Shown here: positions 1-8,566 of the stretch, piece after piece
How positions within the stretch are numbered: position 1 is the first letter of the stretch
Layout of the letters: the number at the start of each line of letters is the position of its first letter
Assembly: GCA_964343705.1 (NCBI GenBank)
Contig: CAYFJX010000001.1
Span: 1-64,000 of the forward strand
DNA: 64,000 bases
Direction: 5' to 3'
Origin: JAUSFM01 sp964343705
GTDB taxonomy: Archaea > Nanobdellota > Nanobdellia > Woesearchaeales > UBA12501
The notes under the pieces: model-generated
The model's database searches: none
What the model saw: the letters and a program-made list of their open reading frames with translations, nothing else
What the model was told of the DNA's origin: nothing
Translations under genes and position numbers: made by a program

Positions 1-36
1 GGAAAAACCATCTACATCATCACCATTGAAATATAG
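1..36 (+). CDS. Possible 3' end of a gene entering from the left (partial)
   Basis: The first 36 bases are open in frame 1 and end at a TAG stop, reading KTIYIITIEI at the end. Only 11 codons are visible, so no function can be given and the reading frame may be chance. The following bases up to 120 hold no recognisable gene and separate this end from the convergent bicupin gene. Confidence 0.2.
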   Translation, partial: GKTIYIITIEI

Positions 37-120
37 AGGGTTTCATATTAGCCTCAAAGAGTCTATAATTCAAGATGCCAAACTGATTCTTAAAAGATTC
101 GTGGAGTTTAAAAATAGATT

Positions 121-912
121 TCACTCCAGATCAAGTGTCTTGAAACTAAGCACTGCCAGTTCTAAATCATACCCAGTGTCTTCTTTTACAGTGATACCAT
201 AGGGTAAGCCAGCTGGAATAAGCATAACAGCCTTGGGATTAAGGGTCCACATGTGAGATGAGGAGAGGTGCTGATCACCAAAGCCCATGGGGGTATGTAT
301 AACAGCAGAGCCTTGACGAACATAAATGAGCTTGTGTACTTTTTCTTCTTTTCGTCCTTCAACTGGATAATCTCCAAAAAGGCGACGAACACGAAAACTT
401 ATGTCATCTACTGGCTTTGCAGGAAAGTAATCAAGTAATGAACTTGCAGGATGAATCTCTCCAGGAGGTTGAAACTTTACTTTATGCCTGTCAACTGGGT
501 CTGGGGCAATGTAAGCACCTCCATCAAGAGGAGCTATTGCCAGATGTAAGAATGACAAGTAGGGTTTAGGCAATGTTTCTCCTGGTGAAAGTGTAAACCG
601 AGTGCCTGCTGGCATGAGCGCAGCTGTTTCTTGCAGTCCAGAAACAGGAACTGGTTCTTGATCACCTACTTGAAAAAAACCACTTCCTCCAAGAACATAA
701 AACAAGTGATGAAAACTAGAATCATGAAATAATTTAGGTTTTTGTAATGTAAGCACAACACAACGAAGAATGTCTCCCCTATCTTTAACAGGACCCTTGC
801 CATCACCATCTTGCCAACGAACAGTATCAAAGTAAGAATATGAGCGTTCACCAATTGACGCAGCTTCACCTGTGCCCCCTTTGTAATTGCACTGGTCAGG
901 AAACAGCCCCAT
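121..912 (-). CDS. Bicupin-fold protein of unknown function
   Basis: 263 residues with two cupin-like halves. The first is near residues 68-115 (HHLFYVLGGSG, then LMPAGTRF). The second is near residues 192-245 (HKLIYVRQGS, then LIPAGLPYGI). Each half has the hydrophobic-Gly-turn-Pro-Ala-Gly pattern of small-molecule-binding beta-barrels. Cupins include sugar-phosphate isomerases, dioxygenases and ligand-binding proteins; the metal-binding His set is incomplete here, so no reaction is assigned. The ATG at 912 is followed directly by the conserved body. The gene reads in the same direction as the small gene at 954-1202 and may be co-transcribed with it. The fold assignment rests on motif appearance alone. 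Confidence 0.55.
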   Translation of the reverse strand: MGLFPDQCNYKGGTGEAASIGERSYSYFDTVRWQDGDGKGPVKDRGDILRCVVLTLQKPKLFHDSSFHHLFYVLGGSGFFQVGDQEPVPVSGLQETAALMPAGTRFTLSPGETLPKPYLSFLHLAIAPLDGGAYIAPDPVDRHKVKFQPPGEIHPASSLLDYFPAKPVDDISFRVRRLFGDYPVEGRKEEKVHKLIYVRQGSAVIHTPMGFGDQHLSSSHMWTLNPKAVMLIPAGLPYGITVKEDTGYDLELAVLSFKTLDLE

Positions 913-953
913 AGAAATGTTCTGAAAATACTAGTTAATAAATATTGTTGGTG

Positions 954-1202
954 TTAAGTATATTCCATAATTCTTAGTAAGTCTTCAGGCACATCAGAAA
1001 CATCTTCAAGCATGCGTGTTGCAGCTGCAAGCCGTTTTTCAACTTGCTGGTACAGTGGATGATCAAACATGCCTGTTTCAATATGACTAAAATCAGCTTC
1101 AGGAAGGAACTGAGCAGCGCGGTCGTAGAGTCCTTGAATTTCTTGGGCTTTACGAGCTACATCCTCCTCGATCATTGTTTTAATAAACCATGCTTCATAC
1201 AC
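954..1202 (-). CDS. Small hypothetical protein, possibly the 3' part of a degraded gene
   Basis: 82 residues from a GTG start at 1202, mostly helical and charged; I recognise no family. The frame stays open upstream of the GTG to a TGA at 1287-1289 and reads plausible protein (CEYPVDLALWLTRQDG). No ATG start is present there, and a second frame across 1230-1310 also looks coding (TPVRTVIKPVDSS). The gene may therefore be a frameshifted or 5'-truncated remnant, or may use a rare start. It lies upstream of the bicupin gene with a 41-base gap. Confidence 0.4.
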   Translation of the reverse strand: MYEAWFIKTMIEEDVARKAQEIQGLYDRAAQFLPEADFSHIETGMFDHPLYQQVEKRLAAATRMLEDVSDVPEDLLRIMEYT

Positions 1203-1387
1203 TTTTTTCGCAACTTCTTGCAGTCCGTCTTGCCGGGTTAGCCAAAGTGCGAGATCAACTGGGTACTCACACTTGCAACGGATGAATCAACTGGTTTAAT
1301 GACAGTTCTTACGGGGGTAAATTTTAATGTTAGTATGAGTCAACGTGAAGACAATACCAACCAACACCCCTCCTAATCACAGATACC

Positions 1388-1395
1388 TATAAATA
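1388..1395 (+). promoter_or_regulatory. TATA box of the split PEP-synthase-like operon
   Basis: TATAAATA lies 23-30 bases before the ATG at 1418. With archaeal spacing, transcription would begin at or just before the start codon, giving a leaderless or very short-leader mRNA. Confidence 0.7.
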
Positions 1396-1417
1396 TAAGC
1401 ACTTCATTTCTAGAGCC

Positions 1418-2356
1418 ATGGAACATGTAAAGCAGCTCAGCGAAGTAAACAAGAACGAAGTAGCTATTGCTGGTGGTAAAGGAGCTAGTCTTGGTGAGAT
1501 GATCAATGCAGGCATGCCTGTCCCACCTGGCTTTGTAGTAACAAGTCTTGGCTACAAGCACTTTGTTGATTCTAACAAGCTCAATGAAGGTATTAGAGAG
1601 CGTCTTGCAACACTGGATGTTGAAGACACCAAAGCATTAGACATAATCTCACAGGAGATTCAACGTATGATTCTTGAAGCTGAACTTCCACAAGGACTTG
1701 CAGAAGAAATTAAAAAAGCATATGAGAAAACAGGTGGCTTTGTAGCAGTACGTAGCAGTGCAACTGCAGAAGACCTTCCTGAAGCTAGCTTTGCAGGACA
1801 ACAAAGTACTTTTCTTAATATTCAAGGCGCAGATAATGTAGTTGACGCAGTTAAGAAATGTTTTGCATCACTCTTCACAGCACGGGCAATTTATTACAGG
1901 GAAAAAAACAATTTTGAACACATGAAAGTATTGATTGCTGTTGTTGTACAACAAATGGTTGAAGCAGCAAAGGCAGGAGTTATGTTCACCGTAAACCCAG
2001 TTACCAACTCGCGAGAAGAAATAATGATTGAAGGAGCTTTTGGACTGGGTGAAAGTGTTGTTGGTGGCGAGCTCACACCAGACAATTTTCTTGTATGTAA
2101 AAATACAGGTGATATTAAACACAAAAGTGTTTCAGAACAATCATGGGGTTACTTTAAGGTAAATGGTGAAACAGTTAAGAAGGATATTGACTATGGCCAT
2201 AGTGTAGTGCTGCAAGATGATGAAGTTAATGCACTGCATGAACTTGCTAAAAAGATCGAATCACATTATGATTTCCCCCAGGATATTGAGTGGGCTATTG
2301 GTGAAGACAACAATATTTATATTCTGCAATCTCGTCCTGTGACAACATTGAAATGA
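1418..2356 (+). CDS. Stand-alone ATP-grasp (PPDK_N-type) subunit, phosphoryl donor
   Basis: 312 residues matching the N-terminal nucleotide-binding domain of PEP synthase/pyruvate phosphate dikinase and little else. Landmarks are intact: GGKGASLGEM near residue 19, VAVRSSATAEDLPEASFAGQ near 107, the VVVQQMV and GVMFTVNP strands near 175-195, IEGAFGLGESVVGG near 210, and the closing ILQSRPVT that normally leads into the His domain. The protein stops there. In this family the domain binds ATP and phosphorylates a His on a mobile domain, here presumably in the next gene, which overlaps by 4 bases (ATGA). The closest known precedent is the ATP-binding subunit of phenylphosphate synthase. It is the only such donor gene in the window. 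Confidence 0.9.
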   Translation: MEHVKQLSEVNKNEVAIAGGKGASLGEMINAGMPVPPGFVVTSLGYKHFVDSNKLNEGIRERLATLDVEDTKALDIISQEIQRMILEAELPQGLAEEIKKAYEKTGGFVAVRSSATAEDLPEASFAGQQSTFLNIQGADNVVDAVKKCFASLFTARAIYYREKNNFEHMKVLIAVVVQQMVEAAKAGVMFTVNPVTNSREEIMIEGAFGLGESVVGGELTPDNFLVCKNTGDIKHKSVSEQSWGYFKVNGETVKKDIDYGHSVVLQDDEVNALHELAKKIESHYDFPQDIEWAIGEDNNIYILQSRPVTTLK

Positions 2357-3450
2357 AAGAGCGATCAATTACTGAACTGTATAAAACCCAGATTTCTCTT
2401 ACTGAATGGTTTCAACACATAAACCACGAGGATACTGATGCGTTTCGTGAAGAGGATAGTAGTAAGCGAAAACGACTAGAACTACTTGAAGAAACCATTG
2501 GTTTGCCAAAGGAAGCACAGACAAATTTCTCGACAAAAGAGGTCTTGGAAAACACCCCACGATTCCAAACATTCATGGCAGAGCATGGTCATGAAAAATG
2601 TGCAATGAGGTTAATTCCCCTAAAAAAGGGTTTGCCAAAACTGCGTATGCGCGGCCACACAATCAAAGATGTGGTAAAAGATTGGTTTCCACAGCAAAAA
2701 GTAAACCCAGAAGAATACACTGTTGAATTTATGGCTCATTCAGGAAATCCGTCTTGGTCAACAATTTTTATTGTTAATTCTCATGGAATTTTTGGCGAGA
2801 TTGTTCCAGGATTTCACTGCCTACTAACCCAAGGTTTTTACACAGATATCAAACCAATTAGCTTTAGTTTTGATTTTGAAACTAAAACATGGGAAAGCAC
2901 ACCACACCATGAAGCAGCAATTGAACATATGAAGACTGTTATTCCATTTCTCAAAGTAGAAAGTAAAGAAAAACAAAAAGAAGTACAAGAAAAAGTGCAA
3001 GGAACATTCTCAAATAACTACCTGCAAGGCTATTTTGAAACAGTTGACTCACATTTTGGCACATGGTTTATTGACTACAATAAAATACTAGGAGAAAAGT
3101 ATAAAGACTTTACAATCAAGAGAAAAGTTGATGCACAACTAAGTGGGCACATTGGCTCCCCTGGAAGAGTACAAGGCACAGTACGCATCGTGACCAATCC
3201 AACCGGCATCACACTGCAACCAACTGACATTCTTGTGTGTGACATGACATCCCCTGCTTACATTCAATTAATGCAACAAGCTGCAGCAGTAGTCACTGAC
3301 CGTGGTGGAATGTTAAGCCATGCTGCCATTATTGCGAGAGAGATAAAAAAGCCTTGCATTGTTGGCACTGGCAATGCAACTGAGCAGCTCAATAATGGTG
3401 ACCTTATCGAGGTTGATGCTGATACTGGTGTTATTAGGAAGATAAGTTAA
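2353..3450 (+). CDS. His-swivel subunit 1, partner of the ATP-grasp subunit
   Basis: 365 residues. Residues 1 to about 260 form a unique N-terminal region, presumably substrate-binding. Residues 270-365 are a PEP-utiliser mobile domain with the phospho-accepting His at about 323 in DRGGMLSHAAII. There is no PEP/pyruvate TIM barrel, so it is not a complete PEP synthase. The start overlaps the stop of the ATP-grasp gene, which implies translational coupling and a stoichiometric complex. Its N-terminal region lacks the FFWI-N-Y and DxRK signatures shared by most other swivel proteins in the window, so it forms a separate subfamily. The substrate is unknown; a phosphotransferase acting on a small molecule is the likely class. 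Confidence 0.8.
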   Translation: MKERSITELYKTQISLTEWFQHINHEDTDAFREEDSSKRKRLELLEETIGLPKEAQTNFSTKEVLENTPRFQTFMAEHGHEKCAMRLIPLKKGLPKLRMRGHTIKDVVKDWFPQQKVNPEEYTVEFMAHSGNPSWSTIFIVNSHGIFGEIVPGFHCLLTQGFYTDIKPISFSFDFETKTWESTPHHEAAIEHMKTVIPFLKVESKEKQKEVQEKVQGTFSNNYLQGYFETVDSHFGTWFIDYNKILGEKYKDFTIKRKVDAQLSGHIGSPGRVQGTVRIVTNPTGITLQPTDILVCDMTSPAYIQLMQQAAAVVTDRGGMLSHAAIIAREIKKPCIVGTGNATEQLNNGDLIEVDADTGVIRKIS

Positions 3451-3481
3451 CTTTTTAAAATAAAGACCCACTTCGAAGAGC

Positions 3482-3796
3482 ATGAGTTATGAAGTACATA
3501 GAACACCCATCTTTGAGAAAAAGCTTGCATCATTCTCTGATGAATTCAAGAAGCAAATTGACGCTTTTGAAGATCAGCTACAAAAAAATCCTTTTGTTGG
3601 AAAACCCTTGGGTTTTACTTGGTTCAGGGAGAAGAAATTAGGAAAGCATAGGATGTATTATTTGATTTACGAAAAGTTTAGTGCGGTTTATATCATTACA
3701 CTTAGTGAAAAAAAGGATCAGAAGAAAATAATCAATACAATAAAACTTTTTCTTGATGATTACAGAGATGAAATAGAACAAATTATAAAAAAGTAA
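3482..3796 (+). CDS. RelE/ParE-superfamily toxin
   Basis: 104 residues with the fold pattern of RelE/ParE toxins: an N-terminal strand (YEVHRTPIFEKKL), a helix, then a beta-sheet with KLGKHRMYYLIYE and VYIITLSEKKDQ. Members cleave ribosome-bound mRNA or poison gyrase; which one applies cannot be told. Normally the antitoxin gene lies directly upstream on the same strand. Here 31 bases separate it from the His-swivel gene, and the only antitoxin-like gene lies convergently at 3798-3938. Confidence 0.7.
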   Translation: MSYEVHRTPIFEKKLASFSDEFKKQIDAFEDQLQKNPFVGKPLGFTWFREKKLGKHRMYYLIYEKFSAVYIITLSEKKDQKKIINTIKLFLDDYRDEIEQIIKK

Positions 3797-3797
3797 T

Positions 3798-3938
3798 TTA
3801 TCGCACTTGTTTTACATTACCTGCTTTTATGTCTTTTAGACCTTGAACTAACTCCTTAAGAAGTTCTTCATCTATTTCTTTATGTTTTTTTAATTCTTCA
3901 TATTCTTCTTTTGGAATTGTTACTGTTTCGCTTGGCAT
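3798..3938 (-). CDS. Small antitoxin-like protein, convergent to the RelE-type toxin
   Basis: 46 residues starting MPSETVTIPKEEYEEL and ending GLKDIKAGNVKQVR. This strand-helix layout, with the closing DIKAG-K-V segment, is typical of the short archaeal antitoxins usually encoded just ahead of RelE-type toxins. Its stop lies 2 bases from the toxin stop on the opposite strand, so the pair is convergent. If both are expressed, their mRNAs could overlap. I see no clear TATA box for it. Confidence 0.65.
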   Translation of the reverse strand: MPSETVTIPKEEYEELKKHKEIDEELLKELVQGLKDIKAGNVKQVR

Positions 3939-4021
3939 ACTAAATACAATGGTTTCAAGATTTATATATCTTTCTATTCTAACTAGTAAAACTTAAAAGT
4001 AAGTTCTTTCTCCCTCCTCTT

Positions 4022-4768
4022 ATGACAAGCATAGACATACTTGCAAAACGGCATGGAGATAAGGATAGGAGTACTCCGGTTGTTGCATCATCATTTGCTG
4101 ATTCACAACTTCCACTCTCTGAAGAAGGAAAGAGAGCAGAACGTGCATTTGGTGAAAAACACATTGCTCGTGATTATGATCTTATTGTTGCGATTAGCGG
4201 TACCTATTTTCGCGTGAAGCAAACACGAGATGAGAATCTTCTTGGAGCAGGGTATGAGCCAAATAACGAAAACAAAGTCATTGTGGTTGAACGTTCTGAT
4301 TTAAGCCTTGGAAGATATAATTTTGCACACCCTTCCATGCCACCTGTTAAACCACTTGATAGGTATGTAGACACCATGCTTACTACATTTTGGCAAGAGC
4401 AACCTGGCGATGCGCCAACCATGAGCAAATATGCTGCATCATTTTGTGATGCTTTGTTACAGGGAGTGTGGCTTGTTGATAATGCTGACCTTGGACCAGA
4501 TGCAAAAGCACTTTTGAAAATTGACACACACTCACCCATTCTTGATGCGGGAGCATATGCTGTTTCTGAAACTCAGAGCTTAACATTACCCCCGTTTAAA
4601 ATGGGAGAATTCTTCACAGGGACATTTAGACGCATTCACGGTGGTGGCGATGAACTCCCCGGAGAATACTTTGATTTTAACATCAAAGGAGAGTCCCATC
4701 GACTTAACTATGGCCAAGTGGGACAAATGCGTTACCAATGTACACATGGAGAGCAACCCTTGCTGTAA
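4022..4768 (+). CDS. Histidine phosphatase (phosphoglycerate-mutase-like) family protein
   Basis: 248 residues. The N-terminal LAKRHGDKD supplies the RHG motif whose His is transiently phosphorylated, followed by LSEEGKRAE and a strand-loop (IVAISGTYFRVKQT) matching the phosphate pocket of the family. A second catalytic His is likely in IDTHSPILDA near residue 165. Family members hydrolyse phosphate monoesters or move phosphate on sugars. It sits near the split phosphotransferase genes, which may or may not be meaningful. A short stretch after the toxin-antitoxin pair holds its promoter region. Confidence 0.7.
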   Translation: MTSIDILAKRHGDKDRSTPVVASSFADSQLPLSEEGKRAERAFGEKHIARDYDLIVAISGTYFRVKQTRDENLLGAGYEPNNENKVIVVERSDLSLGRYNFAHPSMPPVKPLDRYVDTMLTTFWQEQPGDAPTMSKYAASFCDALLQGVWLVDNADLGPDAKALLKIDTHSPILDAGAYAVSETQSLTLPPFKMGEFFTGTFRRIHGGGDELPGEYFDFNIKGESHRLNYGQVGQMRYQCTHGEQPLL

Positions 4769-4812
4769 CCCCACAAACTTTTTAAATAACTGCCAGTTTC
4801 TAACTCAGTAGG

Positions 4813-5193
4813 GTGTTTAAGATTACTGACAAAAAAAACATAGTTATAGTTGAAGATGAAGAGAACATTGCACAAGCCCAAAGGCTTATTCTGCAAGACC
4901 AATTTAATGTGCACATTGCACGAGATGGTGAAGAAGGACTTGCACTTATTCGACAACACAGACCACACGCTGTTGTTCTTGATGTGATGATGCCAAAACT
5001 AAATGGTTTTGAAGTATGCAAGCGCATCAGAGAAGACAGTGAAATAAAACACACTAAAGTGGTAATGGTCACAGCTAAAGATCAACGCAAAGATGAATTA
5101 AAAGGCATGGACACAGGAGCAGATGATTACATTATGAAACCATTTGAGCCTGTTGAACTTATGCATGTTATTAACCAAGTTCTGAATGGATAA
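4813..5193 (+). CDS. CheY-like response regulator receiver domain
   Basis: 126 residues from a GTG start. It is a single receiver domain: acidic pocket at VEDEEN (residues 14-16), phospho-acceptor Asp57 in VVLDVMMPK, a Thr in VMVTAKD, and the conserved Lys in MKPFEP near residue 109. There is no output domain, so it must act by protein contact. It precedes the histidine kinase gene by 9 bases and is almost certainly its partner. Confidence 0.9.
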   Translation: MFKITDKKNIVIVEDEENIAQAQRLILQDQFNVHIARDGEEGLALIRQHRPHAVVLDVMMPKLNGFEVCKRIREDSEIKHTKVVMVTAKDQRKDELKGMDTGADDYIMKPFEPVELMHVINQVLNG

Positions 5194-5202
5194 TGCGCGG
5201 GG

Positions 5203-6675
5203 GTGCGTTTCATGGTTTTTTCACTGATTACTGCTTACCACCAGTTTAACCGTTTTCTTGGAACACTCCACGGTGACCTTCTTAAAAAAGGACTGGAGTT
5301 TGTTTTAGTTACCATTATTCTGTACATGCTGGTAAGTGAGTATCGTAAACAAAAACAACGTGAGCTTAAGTTCTTAATTGCTGGTTTTGGATTGTTATGG
5401 ATTGAAAAAGTTACCATGAGCATTATTCTCTCCCAAATCGTGCTTGTTGACGAGGCAAATGCGGTTATCATTAAATACACACCTGTGCTGACTAACATGC
5501 TTGAAATCACAGGACTGTTGATAATCACAACTATTCTCCTTAGAGATATGTACAAGACAAAAACCTTCATTAATGTGAAAAAAGGCTTGCTCTGGTGTGC
5601 AGGAGCATATGTGGTATTACAAATTTTGTGGGTGTTGCGACTTGCTTTTTTTCCTAAGGGAACACAACTTATTTTTGGCTTGCTTATTGTTTTTGAACTT
5701 TCAAAAATAGCTGTGCTTGGCTATCCAGCTGTGTACTTGCTTCGAAAGAAAAAGATGAACCAGTATTACAAGAAAGTGTGTCTTGCATTTGGCGTGTATG
5801 CTATTAGCCCCTTGTTCCACCTGGTTAACATTGTTATGTTTGGTGGCACCAATAGTTATTTGAAAGTTATTGCAAATCCTTTCCCCTTTCTTGCGATGTT
5901 GTTGTTCCTAAGAATTATTTTCATCAAGCTTGCTGACAAGGCACTTATCACCAAGGAACTAAAAATGACAAAGGCGCAGTACGAAGAAGCAAAACAGATT
6001 AGCCAGATGAAAGACGAGTTCATTAGCACTGTTAACCATGAGCTTCGGACTCCGTTGACATCCTTGAAACTGTATGTGTCACTGATGTTGCAAGGTAAGA
6101 TGGGAATGGTAAATGAAGAACAAAAAAAAGCATTGACAATCATGGATAAAGAAAGCTCGCGTCTGGGCGAACTTATCAATGACATTCTTGACCTGTCAAA
6201 GTTTGAAAGTGGCAAAGAAAAGTTAAAGCTAAAAAAGCACAATCTACCCACCTTACTCGATCATCGTGCGTATGAAAGCATGATAAAAGAGAAAAAGATT
6301 ACATTCACCAACAAGGTTCCACCACAGTTCCCTGTTAAAGTTGATGGTCCTCGATTTAAACAAGTATTTGTAAACTTACTGAGCAATGCCCTGAAGTACA
6401 GCGAGGAAGGTGGTGCAATTACCATTGGAGCAGAGCAAGGACCTAAAACCTGGCAGTTTTGGGTGCAAGATACTGGATTAGGTATTGGTAAAGAAGACCA
6501 AAAAAAGATTTTTGAGAAATTTTATCAGGTTGAACACTACTTAACCAGACAAAAAGGTGGTACTGGCTTAGGTTTGCCAATAACAAAAAAAATTGTTGAG
6601 ATGCACAATGGCACCATCAACGTTGATTCTACCCCTGGAAAAGGAAGTAGGTTTACAGTTGAGTTTCCTGTGTAA
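5203..6675 (+). CDS. Membrane-bound sensor histidine kinase
   Basis: 490 residues from GTG 5203 (an ATG at 5212 is the alternative, behind a GGGGGTG stretch). Residues 30-245 contain about seven hydrophobic segments forming a membrane sensor module with no recognisable ligand domain. The kinase core follows: H-box with His279 in STVNHELRTPL, N-box LLSNALKYS, G1 DTGLGIG, F-box FEKFYQ and G2 GTGLGLP. All catalytic motifs are intact. It forms a two-component operon with the upstream receiver protein. The signal is unknown. Confidence 0.92.
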   Translation: MRFMVFSLITAYHQFNRFLGTLHGDLLKKGLEFVLVTIILYMLVSEYRKQKQRELKFLIAGFGLLWIEKVTMSIILSQIVLVDEANAVIIKYTPVLTNMLEITGLLIITTILLRDMYKTKTFINVKKGLLWCAGAYVVLQILWVLRLAFFPKGTQLIFGLLIVFELSKIAVLGYPAVYLLRKKKMNQYYKKVCLAFGVYAISPLFHLVNIVMFGGTNSYLKVIANPFPFLAMLLFLRIIFIKLADKALITKELKMTKAQYEEAKQISQMKDEFISTVNHELRTPLTSLKLYVSLMLQGKMGMVNEEQKKALTIMDKESSRLGELINDILDLSKFESGKEKLKLKKHNLPTLLDHRAYESMIKEKKITFTNKVPPQFPVKVDGPRFKQVFVNLLSNALKYSEEGGAITIGAEQGPKTWQFWVQDTGLGIGKEDQKKIFEKFYQVEHYLTRQKGGTGLGLPITKKIVEMHNGTINVDSTPGKGSRFTVEFPV

Positions 6676-7462
6676 CATCCCGAGATCGCATTGCTTGACT
6701 GGACAGTGCGCTCTGATATGCTTGAGCCTCATCATACTGGTCTCCTGCTTCTACAAGATGTGCAAGCGGGTCAACAGGAACTGCAACAATTTCTGGCCCT
6801 GAACGATCAACCTTGAACTCTCCTGTGTCAACAAGTGATGAAGCAGGTGTTAGATCAACAGTATCATCATACTGCCCTAATTCTCTTGCTAGATGTAGAT
6901 GAACTGGACGTTCATCAAAAACAGGGAGGTCAACACCAGGTTCTTCATGGCCATATCCCTCACCAAGATCTACGTCACCAACATAGTGGCCAGTTAGAGT
7001 AGTGTACACTCCTTCGTCTAGACCCCCATCATGGGTTTCAGGACCATCTAGTGCATCAAGTGCAGCAAGTTGATCAATAGACTCTCGACTTTGAATTCCA
7101 ACACCTTCAATGTATGAATCAGAAAAACCACTGACAGACTTAACATTACTCATCCCCTCATAACCTGCAGCTACATCCACAAAGAGTCGCTCTTCTTGGT
7201 CAGCAATAGCTGTATGGGTTAAACGATCATCGTCAGAAACCATTGCACCAAATCTTTTAGCTTTGTTTCTTGTTGTAGCCTCAAAAAGTGTAGTGTAACC
7301 AGCGCTTTCAACAATTACTGCTGCAGCTTCTGGTGTAGCGTATGCATCTAATTTGGCGAGTGGAAAAAAAACTCTGCCTTCAAGACGTACAGGGCCATCC
7401 CTGTTAAAATAATGTTCTCCGTTTTTACCAGCACCGTTACTGGTGCCATTACCTTTACTCAT
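6653..7462 (-). CDS. Hypothetical acidic protein
   Basis: 269 residues from the ATG at 7462, which has GGAGGG six bases upstream; a longer frame begins at 7477 but would place that ribosome site inside the gene. The protein is soluble, acidic, Gly/Asp-rich in the second half and has no membrane segment or motif I recognise. Its 3' end overlaps the end of the convergent histidine kinase gene by 23 bases. A TATA-like TTTATATA lies near 7512-7519 on this strand, shared with the divergent protease gene. Confidence 0.65.
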   Translation of the reverse strand: MSKGNGTSNGAGKNGEHYFNRDGPVRLEGRVFFPLAKLDAYATPEAAAVIVESAGYTTLFEATTRNKAKRFGAMVSDDDRLTHTAIADQEERLFVDVAAGYEGMSNVKSVSGFSDSYIEGVGIQSRESIDQLAALDALDGPETHDGGLDEGVYTTLTGHYVGDVDLGEGYGHEEPGVDLPVFDERPVHLHLARELGQYDDTVDLTPASSLVDTGEFKVDRSGPEIVAVPVDPLAHLVEAGDQYDEAQAYQSALSSQAMRSRDVTQETQL

Positions 7463-7525
7463 AGCAATCCCTCCCATCCGCGTTGCGGATTGTAGTAGTA
7501 GATACTACAGAGGTATATAAAGATT

Positions 7526-8566
7526 ATGAATAGTGCCGATAGCTTTATAAAACGAGAATACTTTAAAAAGCCCATGTTTGGCCAAAGTAAAAAAGAGGTT
7601 TTTACATTCTTTGTTATGTTTGTAGTTATTGCAAGTAGCTTTATGCTACTGCACAACCACAAAATAAAAGTTATCAATGCAGAATACACTGGTCAACTCA
7701 CTGCCATGCAAAGTGAAATGCGAGAGAGATATGACAAATTCGATTACCAGATTAAGCGACTTGCTGATGAAGTTGAAGAAAAAACACTTAAGATTCAACA
7801 ACAAGCAGAAAGTGATAATAAGCGAGTTGCTAGTGACCTAAGCAGTAAACTTGACATTCTCAAAAAAGATAATACCAAGAAACTAAATCTTATAACTGGA
7901 CAGCTTAACAGAGTACAAGTGGAAAAGGATGAAGCACTTGAACAAGTAAATAGACAACTCAAACAAGTAAGTGCAGACCAAGGGGACTTTTCTAAGGCTA
8001 TTGAAGACTCTATGAAGTCAACTGTGAGTGTTGAGACTCTTACTGGCAGAGCATCTGGTACGATTGTTTCAGATGATGGTTATATTGTCACGTCAAAGCA
8101 TGTTGTTGCTGATGCAAAAGCAGTAGTTGTTGGATTGTATAAAAAAGGCCAGAAACATGTTGAGCGGAAAACTGCAAGGATTGTAAAGAGTAATGATGTG
8201 TATGATCTTGCTGTACTAAAGATTAGTCTTGACAAGCCACTGCGAGCATTACCATTTGGCGACTCTCGAAAAGTCAAGCTTGGTGAAAAAGTTTTTGCTC
8301 TTGGCAACCCTGGTGCAATTGGCTTCACTGCAACAGAAGGCATTGTCAGCGCAACTAATAGGTATGTTGGCACGGTGCCATACGTGCAAACAGATAGCCC
8401 CATTAATATTGGTAATTCCGGTGGGCCACTTATTAATCGACGTGGAGAACTAGTTGGAATTAATACACTTAAAGTAACTGGCTATGATGGCATTAGTCTT
8501 GCACTGCCGTCGTATATTGTGCAAAGTGTTTCTAATGGCATTATTAGAAATGATCGTGGGCATTAG
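7526..8566 (+). CDS. Membrane-anchored HtrA/DegP-like serine protease without PDZ domain
   Basis: 346 residues. A single membrane segment (about 25-45) is followed by a coiled-coil region (55-155) and a trypsin-like domain with triad His192 (TSKHVV), Asp227 (YDLAVLKI) and Ser298 (GNSGGPL). No PDZ domain follows, unlike typical DegP proteins. It probably degrades misfolded proteins outside the membrane. An ATG at 7574 is a credible alternative start, since a TTTATAAA box lies about 25 bases before it. Its last bases overlap the stop of the convergent gene at 8563. Confidence 0.85.
   Translation: MNSADSFIKREYFKKPMFGQSKKEVFTFFVMFVVIASSFMLLHNHKIKVINAEYTGQLTAMQSEMRERYDKFDYQIKRLADEVEEKTLKIQQQAESDNKRVASDLSSKLDILKKDNTKKLNLITGQLNRVQVEKDEALEQVNRQLKQVSADQGDFSKAIEDSMKSTVSVETLTGRASGTIVSDDGYIVTSKHVVADAKAVVVGLYKKGQKHVERKTARIVKSNDVYDLAVLKISLDKPLRALPFGDSRKVKLGEKVFALGNPGAIGFTATEGIVSATNRYVGTVPYVQTDSPINIGNSGGPLINRRGELVGINTLKVTGYDGISLALPSYIVQSVSNGIIRNDRGH

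Noticed and set aside
1418..3450. Calling the pair a PEP synthase (ppsA).
   Set aside because: The PEP/pyruvate-binding TIM barrel is absent from both genes and from all paralogues in the window, so PEP formation cannot be claimed.
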